NCBI GenBank assembly: GCA_030594675.1
Contig: JAUVES010000003.1
Span: 1-24,612, forward strand
DNA from: Candidatus Nanohaloarchaea archaeon
Lineage (GTDB): Archaea > EX4484-52 > GLR71
Length of the DNA: 24,612 nucleotides
Direction: 5' to 3'
Below the pieces are notes generated by a model, which was given only the letters and a program-made list of their open reading frames with translations, was not told the DNA's origin and did not search any database. Each line of letters opens with the position of its first letter. Positions within the stretch are counted from its first letter, which is position 1. Of this stretch, positions 21,055 through 24,612 are shown in pieces. The translations under genes and the position numbers were made by a program.

Positions 21055-21753
21055 TCATATTTTTATCAGTGGTTTGTCCTTGCCGACAACAAACACATAA
21101 TCCAATAATGTCCTTACCACAGTACCGTCAACATCAACAAGAGCCATATTAGGTTCCGGGCTGTTTATTATCTGCACTTCCTTGATCTTGCCGACACCAC
21201 CTACATGCTTGCCGCCCATAATGACTGCAACAGAGCCGGGTTCCATAGGCAGGTGAACATCAATCTTATTGTCAGGAACTGTAACCTTAAGCGTATCACC
21301 GACTTTATAAGCAGCTTTTTTGGCATCAGCCAAAAATGTTGTGCCATCATGAAGACAGAACTGTATTTTCCCGCCGTGAACATGATTCTTGACAACAATC
21401 TTGCCAAGCTTGAAAGATGAATTTTTCTTTTCAATCTCTTTTGGAACAAGCTTTCCTGATTCAGGAATAATCCTGAAATGCTTATCTGTCTTTGAAAAAG
21501 ACAGCACATCCATAAGCCCTACAGGAAATTTGTAGTCCTTGACAATCTTCCCGTTTACAAGCACAAAACTTTTGTTAAGTATTCTCTTTGCTTCTGAAAG
21601 CGTGTCAGCAAAACCTAAAATATCTCTAAGAAGAACGCCTAAAGGTATACATTCAGATTTGCCATGCGGACCTGCTTTTGCCGCAACAGTATATGTATAT
21701 ACTTTCTTCGGTATATGATAGTTCCTTGATGCCTGTAATCTCTTAAGATGCAT
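21055..21753 (-). CDS. rps4e: Ribosomal protein eS4
   Basis: 232 aa from the ATG at 21753, GTGAT four bases upstream. HLKRLQASRNYHIPKK matches the eS4 N-terminus, an S4-like RNA-binding stretch covers about 40-100 (EAKRILNKSFVLVNGKIVKDY), and a KOW-like region lies near 170-200 (MEPGSVAVIMGGKHVGGVGKI). Small-subunit protein specific to archaea and eukaryotes; conserved position between uL24 and uL5. Confidence 0.96.
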   Translation of the reverse strand: MHLKRLQASRNYHIPKKVYTYTVAAKAGPHGKSECIPLGVLLRDILGFADTLSEAKRILNKSFVLVNGKIVKDYKFPVGLMDVLSFSKTDKHFRIIPESGKLVPKEIEKKNSSFKLGKIVVKNHVHGGKIQFCLHDGTTFLADAKKAAYKVGDTLKVTVPDNKIDVHLPMEPGSVAVIMGGKHVGGVGKIKEVQIINSPEPNMALVDVDGTVVRTLLDYVFVVGKDKPLIKI

Positions 21754-21778
21754 TATAATCACTCATTCCTTAAAAATA

Positions 21779-22354
21779 TTATTTTTTCTTCCCCTTTGCA
21801 GCAGGTTTTTTTACCTCTGCTTTTTTAATTGTTTTCTTGACTTCTTTTTTGGCTGGCTTTTTTTCAACTTTCTTCTCCTCTTTTTTCTCAGTCTTCTTTT
21901 CTGCCTCTGCTTTCTTAGGCTTGTCTTCAGTCTTAGTCTCCGCCTTCACTTTCTTAGGCTTAACCTCAACCTTTTTCCCGGCAGCACTCTTGCCAAGACG
22001 CCTTGGATCATCAAGGTTTAATGAAATAACCTGAACATTTGACGGCTTGATAGGAATATGAGCTTCAGTTCCATCTGTCTTTTTCCTCACAATACCTTTA
22101 AGATACACAGTCCCTTTCTTCACAAAAACATCAGTCACTTCTGATGTTGAACCGGCCTGTGATCCTCTCTTGACTATGACTTCATCACCTGCACGAAGCG
22201 ATATGGATTTTTTCCCAACATTTTTCCTCAAAGTCTTTGAAAGATTTGCAGACAGAAACTTCCTTTTCACATGAAGTGGTGCATTATATAGATACTTCCT
22301 CTGTTTTGCAGCCTCTTTCGAACTCTTCCATGAACATGACCATTTTTCACTCAT
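21779..22354 (-). CDS. rpl24: Ribosomal protein uL24 with long Lys/Glu-rich tail
   Basis: 191 aa against about 120 for typical archaeal uL24. The normal part runs to about residue 120: SSKEAAKQRKYLYNAPLHVKRK, then the KOW motif LRAGDEVIVKRGSQAGSTSEV and GTEAHIPIKPSNVQVI. The last about 70 residues are low-complexity Lys/Glu/Ala/Val with KKEEKKVEKK-like units. Role of the core: early 23S rRNA binder near the exit tunnel. It lies 13 nt after uL14. Confidence 0.96.
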   Translation of the reverse strand: MSEKWSCSWKSSKEAAKQRKYLYNAPLHVKRKFLSANLSKTLRKNVGKKSISLRAGDEVIVKRGSQAGSTSEVTDVFVKKGTVYLKGIVRKKTDGTEAHIPIKPSNVQVISLNLDDPRRLGKSAAGKKVEVKPKKVKAETKTEDKPKKAEAEKKTEKKEEKKVEKKPAKKEVKKTIKKAEVKKPAAKGKKK

Positions 22355-22367
22355 CTATAATACACCA

Positions 22368-22766
22368 TCACACAATTGTTGCAGCAATCTTACCGATCAT
22401 AGGAAACCTTTCAACAACTTCCTTTGCAATTACTCCCTTTATCTGCTTGCCTCTGGGCTCCATATTATCCTGTACAAGCACTGCAGTATTCTCAGGAAAC
22501 TTAATCCTTACACCATTTGCCCTGCGATACTCTTTTGTCTGTGTCACAAGGACTGCCTTGACAATTTCATGCTTGATTTTCTGATCACCAGACTTTACAG
22601 CACATATTATAAGGCCGCCAATGCCTGCTGCAGGATGCCTCTTACGAATCCCTTTGAAACCTTTGACTGCTATGACTTCCAGTTTTTTGGCACCACTATT
22701 ATCAATGCACCTGATTATGCTTCCTGTCTGTACAGCCTTTGTTGATTTCACACTTATTGCTTTCAT
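22368..22766 (-). CDS. rpl14: Ribosomal protein uL14
   Basis: 132 aa. IIRCIDNSGAKKLEVIAVKGFKG, VLVTQTKEYRRANGVRIKFPENTAVLV and KEVVERFPMIGKIAATIV identify archaeal uL14. It binds 23S rRNA at the inter-subunit face. First gene of the spc block, 14 nt after uS17 with no visible promoter between, so read-through from the S10 block is likely. Confidence 0.97.
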   Translation of the reverse strand: MKAISVKSTKAVQTGSIIRCIDNSGAKKLEVIAVKGFKGIRKRHPAAGIGGLIICAVKSGDQKIKHEIVKAVLVTQTKEYRRANGVRIKFPENTAVLVQDNMEPRGKQIKGVIAKEVVERFPMIGKIAATIV

Positions 22767-22780
22767 AGGGTTTCAACACT

Positions 22781-23116
22781 CTAAATCTTTTCAATAACTA
22801 CAAACTTTTTAGTCTTGCTTATAGGCCTGCACTCAGCTATACGGACTGTATCACCTTTCTTCAGGTGAAAACATGGTGGCTTATGTGCAACAACCTTTGA
22901 TTTTCTCCTTTCATAACGCTCATATTTGGAAACGAAAAAAGTATATCTCCATTCAACAACGACAGAATTGCTCATAACTGCCGAAACTACAGTTCCTGTA
23001 AAGACTTTGCCTCTCACTTTAAGAGACCCATGAAAAGGGCATGCCTTATCATCACATACATCTTTGGGAATAGTCTTTGTCTGAATTCCTATGTTATTTA
23101 CTTTATCTTTTACCAT
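22781..23116 (-). CDS. rps17: Ribosomal protein uS17
   Basis: 111 aa. CDDKACPFHGSLKVRGKVFTG is the archaeal uS17 N-terminal motif, and SVVVEWRYTFFVSKYERYERRKSKVVAHKPPC is the OB-fold core. Small-subunit 16S rRNA-binding protein. It follows the Rpp29 gene by 22 nt. Confidence 0.96.
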   Translation of the reverse strand: MVKDKVNNIGIQTKTIPKDVCDDKACPFHGSLKVRGKVFTGTVVSAVMSNSVVVEWRYTFFVSKYERYERRKSKVVAHKPPCFHLKKGDTVRIAECRPISKTKKFVVIEKI

Positions 23117-23138
23117 CCAATCAACCGTTTTTTAAATA

Positions 23139-23423
23139 TTAATCCTGCATCTTCCATTTACCTGGAAGTTTTTTTCGTACACGTTCCTCTGGTCGCCCCA
23201 TAAGGAGTTTTCCATTTACACGTACAACATCTCCCGAGGGGATTGTTATATCAAGTACAATTTTATCCTTTGGAAATCGGACAATCTCACTGCCCGACAT
23301 GACATAAACCATATTCTTTGTCTCATCAGCAACAGTCCCGCAGGCACATCTGCCATCTGCCTGCACAACCTTGACCTTAAGACCGATCAGCTCATGCCTA
23401 ACCACATTTTGCGCAGTTATCAT
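23139..23423 (-). CDS. rnp1: Ribonuclease P protein component 1 (Rpp29)
   Basis: 94 aa, the family length. VVRHELIGLKVKVV, GTVADETKNMVYV and the C-terminal VNGKLLMGRPEERVRKKLPGKW identify Rpp29/Pop4. Role: Sm-like protein subunit of RNase P, which matures tRNA 5' ends. Its location between aIF1 and uS17 is standard in many euryarchaea. Its presence means a protein-assisted RNase P operates here. Confidence 0.95.
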   Translation of the reverse strand: MITAQNVVRHELIGLKVKVVQADGRCACGTVADETKNMVYVMSGSEIVRFPKDKIVLDITIPSGDVVRVNGKLLMGRPEERVRKKLPGKWKMQD

Positions 23424-23432
23424 GAAAACAAC

Positions 23433-23741
23433 CTATGAAACAATTATTGAGTCCTCATTAAACCCAAGCCCGACAAGCAATTTCTTGCATTCTTCCTTGT
23501 GCCTGCCCTGCAGTTCAATCATATTATTCTTTGATGTCCCGCCACACGCAAGCTTTCCCTTGAGTGTTTTTGCAAGCTGTTTAATATCTGTCGCTTTTGG
23601 GTCAATGCCTTTTATGACTGTTGAAAATTTCCCAAAACGCTTTTTAACATAACATATATCTATATGTTGCGCCTCTCTGGAAATTGTCTCACAAACACAA
23701 AGGTCTCTTGGAAGTCCGCACTTATTGCATATATCCTGCAT
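23433..23741 (-). CDS. Translation initiation factor aIF1 (SUI1 family)
   Basis: 102 aa. An N-terminal zinc-like knuckle (C5-x2-C8 ... C15-x-C17) is followed by the SUI1 fold: KRFGKFSTVIKGID, IKQLAKTLKGKLACGGTSKNN and IELQGRHKEECKKLLVGLGF. Role: start-codon fidelity on the small subunit. It lies between uL29 (8 nt) and Rpp29 (9 nt), a known archaeal arrangement. Confidence 0.95.
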   Translation of the reverse strand: MQDICNKCGLPRDLCVCETISREAQHIDICYVKKRFGKFSTVIKGIDPKATDIKQLAKTLKGKLACGGTSKNNMIELQGRHKEECKKLLVGLGFNEDSIIVS

Positions 23742-23749
23742 CTTTACTC

Positions 23750-23944
23750 TTACATCTCCTTTTTAATTGTCAGTATCCGCGCAATTGTCTTTCGTAGTTC
23801 ACGAATCCTGCCTGGACTATCAGATACTCCACCCACATCAATCTTGCCTTTTTCCTTGAAAAGCTCAAGCTTGAGTTCTTTAAGTTTTTTGTCCCGCTCT
23901 TCAGCTCCCATATCTCTTATTTTCTTTGGACGAAGTATTGCCAT
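23750..23944 (-). CDS. rpl29: Ribosomal protein uL29
   Basis: 64 aa from the ATG at 23944. GTGAT four bases upstream also contains the uS3 stop TGA, so the two genes are tightly coupled. Sequence AILRPKKIRDMGAEERDKKLKELKLELFKEKG with SPGRIRELRKTIARILT is typical. Located at the peptide exit tunnel. Confidence 0.96.
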   Translation of the reverse strand: MAILRPKKIRDMGAEERDKKLKELKLELFKEKGKIDVGGVSDSPGRIRELRKTIARILTIKKEM

Positions 23945-23949
23945 AAATA

Positions 23950-24612
23950 TCACTTTTTCTTAGCTGCTGCTTTTTTCTCAGTCTTCTTTTCTTCCTTCTT
24001 TACAGCTTTTTTCTCTTCAGGCTTTTTACCTTCTTTTTTCTCTGCCTTTTTATCATCTTTCTTTTCAGCTGGTTTTTTATCGTCTTTCTTCACTGCTTTT
24101 TTCTCTTCAGGCTTTTTCTCTGCCTTTTTATCATCTTTCTTATCTTCAGGCTTCTTATCATCATCTTTTTTCTCTGCTTTTTTATCCTCTTTCTTCTCTG
24201 CCTTTTTATCATCTTTCTTATCCTCAGGCTTCTTATCTTCTTTTTTCTCTGCCTTTTCATCTTCTTTCTTCTTATCTTCCAGTTTATCTGCCTTGGCTTT
24301 CTTCTTATCCTCTTTTGCCTTAGCCTCAACAGCCTTTATCTTATCCTCAATACACATAGATTCAGGAAGTGCCTTCATTATCATGACTTTTATGCCCAGA
24401 ACACCCTGCTTAAGCTTTGCCTGGGCAAAGCCGATATCAACATTATCAACAGCAAAGTCTCCTGACTTCTTGATATACCCGATCTGCGTCTTGTCAGTCC
24501 TTCCTCGGCCACCGGAAATCTTACCGCTGACACGAATCTCAGCACCGTAAGCACCAGCTTTCATTATATTCCTAAGATAAATATTAACCATCCTGCCTGG
24601 CTTTACATACCT
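23950..24612 (-). CDS. rps3: Ribosomal protein uS3, 5' end beyond the window, with very long charged tail
   Basis: The frame stays open to the right edge: before the internal Met at 24591 it reads RYVKPGR, so the KH-domain half is outside the window. The visible core IMKAGAYGAEIRVSGKISGGRGR and GVLGIKVMIMKALPE is the C-terminal domain of archaeal uS3. About 140 residues follow made almost only of Lys, Glu, Asp, Ala and Pro in repeats such as KKDDKKAEKK. Role of the core: mRNA entry channel of the small subunit. It heads the visible part of the S10 block. Confidence 0.95.
   Translation of the reverse strand, partial: RYVKPGRMVNIYLRNIMKAGAYGAEIRVSGKISGGRGRTDKTQIGYIKKSGDFAVDNVDIGFAQAKLKQGVLGIKVMIMKALPESMCIEDKIKAVEAKAKEDKKKAKADKLEDKKKEDEKAEKKEDKKPEDKKDDKKAEKKEDKKAEKKDDDKKPEDKKDDKKAEKKPEEKKAVKKDDKKPAEKKDDKKAEKKEGKKPEEKKAVKKEEKKTEKKAAAKKK
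23953..24310 (-). repeat. Low-complexity, imperfect tandem repeat encoding the uS3 tail
   Basis: The coding strand repeats units for KKDDKK, AEKKEDKK and PEEKKAVKK in irregular order; on the plus strand this appears as recurrent TTTTTATCATCTTTCTT-like blocks. The pattern fits expansion by slippage or unequal recombination. Confidence 0.75.

Overview
The window is from an archaeon. It carries the S10/spc/alpha ribosomal superoperon with archaeal-type content (eL32, eL19, eL34, eL14, eL18, eS4, Rpp29, aIF1, RpoD, RpoN, Cbf5), an sn-glycerol-1-phosphate dehydrogenase for archaeal lipids, BHB-type tRNA introns, TATA-box promoters and archaeal Shine-Dalgarno signals. Base composition is AT-rich, several ribosomal proteins have Lys/Glu-rich tails, and adk and cmk are absent from their usual places. 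This suggests a small-genome, DPANN-like lineage, but that placement is an inference and no phylogeny was run. Almost everything is on the minus strand, so transcription runs from high to low coordinates.

Layout in transcription order: (1) 24612-22781, end of the S10 block: uS3 (cut by the window edge), uL29, aIF1/SUI1, Rpp29, uS17. (2) 22766-12079, spc block: uL14, uL24, eS4, uL5, uS14, uS8, uL6, eL32, a small zinc-ribbon protein, eL19, uL18, uS5, uL30, uL15, SecY, an EMC3/DUF106 membrane protein, eL34, eL14, Cbf5. (3) 12074-6160, an accessory interval: Trm112-like protein, an orphan protein, tRNA-Ser with a structured downstream element, G1P dehydrogenase, two exported plus-strand proteins (lipoprotein and coiled-coil protein), and a membrane-anchored winged-helix protein followed by a Nudix hydrolase. 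(4) 6012-1904, alpha block: uS13, uS4, uS11, RpoD, tRNA-Leu(UAA), eL18, uL13, uS9, RpoN. (5) 1853-1, tRNA-Glu(UUC), tRNA-Leu(UAG), an orphan protein and an HtpX-like membrane protease that runs off the left edge.

The most interesting content is a family of structured elements tied to tRNA genes. tRNA-Glu(UUC) and tRNA-Leu(UAA) are each interrupted inside the T-loop, between positions 59 and 60, by introns of 99 and 104 nt. Both junctions fold into an exact bulge-helix-bulge (3-nt bulge, 4-bp helix, 3-nt bulge) flanked by the T-stem and by a 10-position inner helix whose sequence differs completely between the two introns. Both introns also share a hairpin with one bulged base plus a downstream block at fixed spacing. 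A third copy of that hairpin and block lies outside any tRNA, just 3' of tRNA-Ser(UGA). This looks like a mobile or dispersed tRNA-intron element.

Two expression modes can be seen. Many superoperon genes carry GTGAT four bases before the start codon, which creates false upstream GTG starts; starts were corrected for this. Several accessory genes instead have a TATA-like box about 24-27 nt before their start codon and no Shine-Dalgarno, which is the leaderless pattern.
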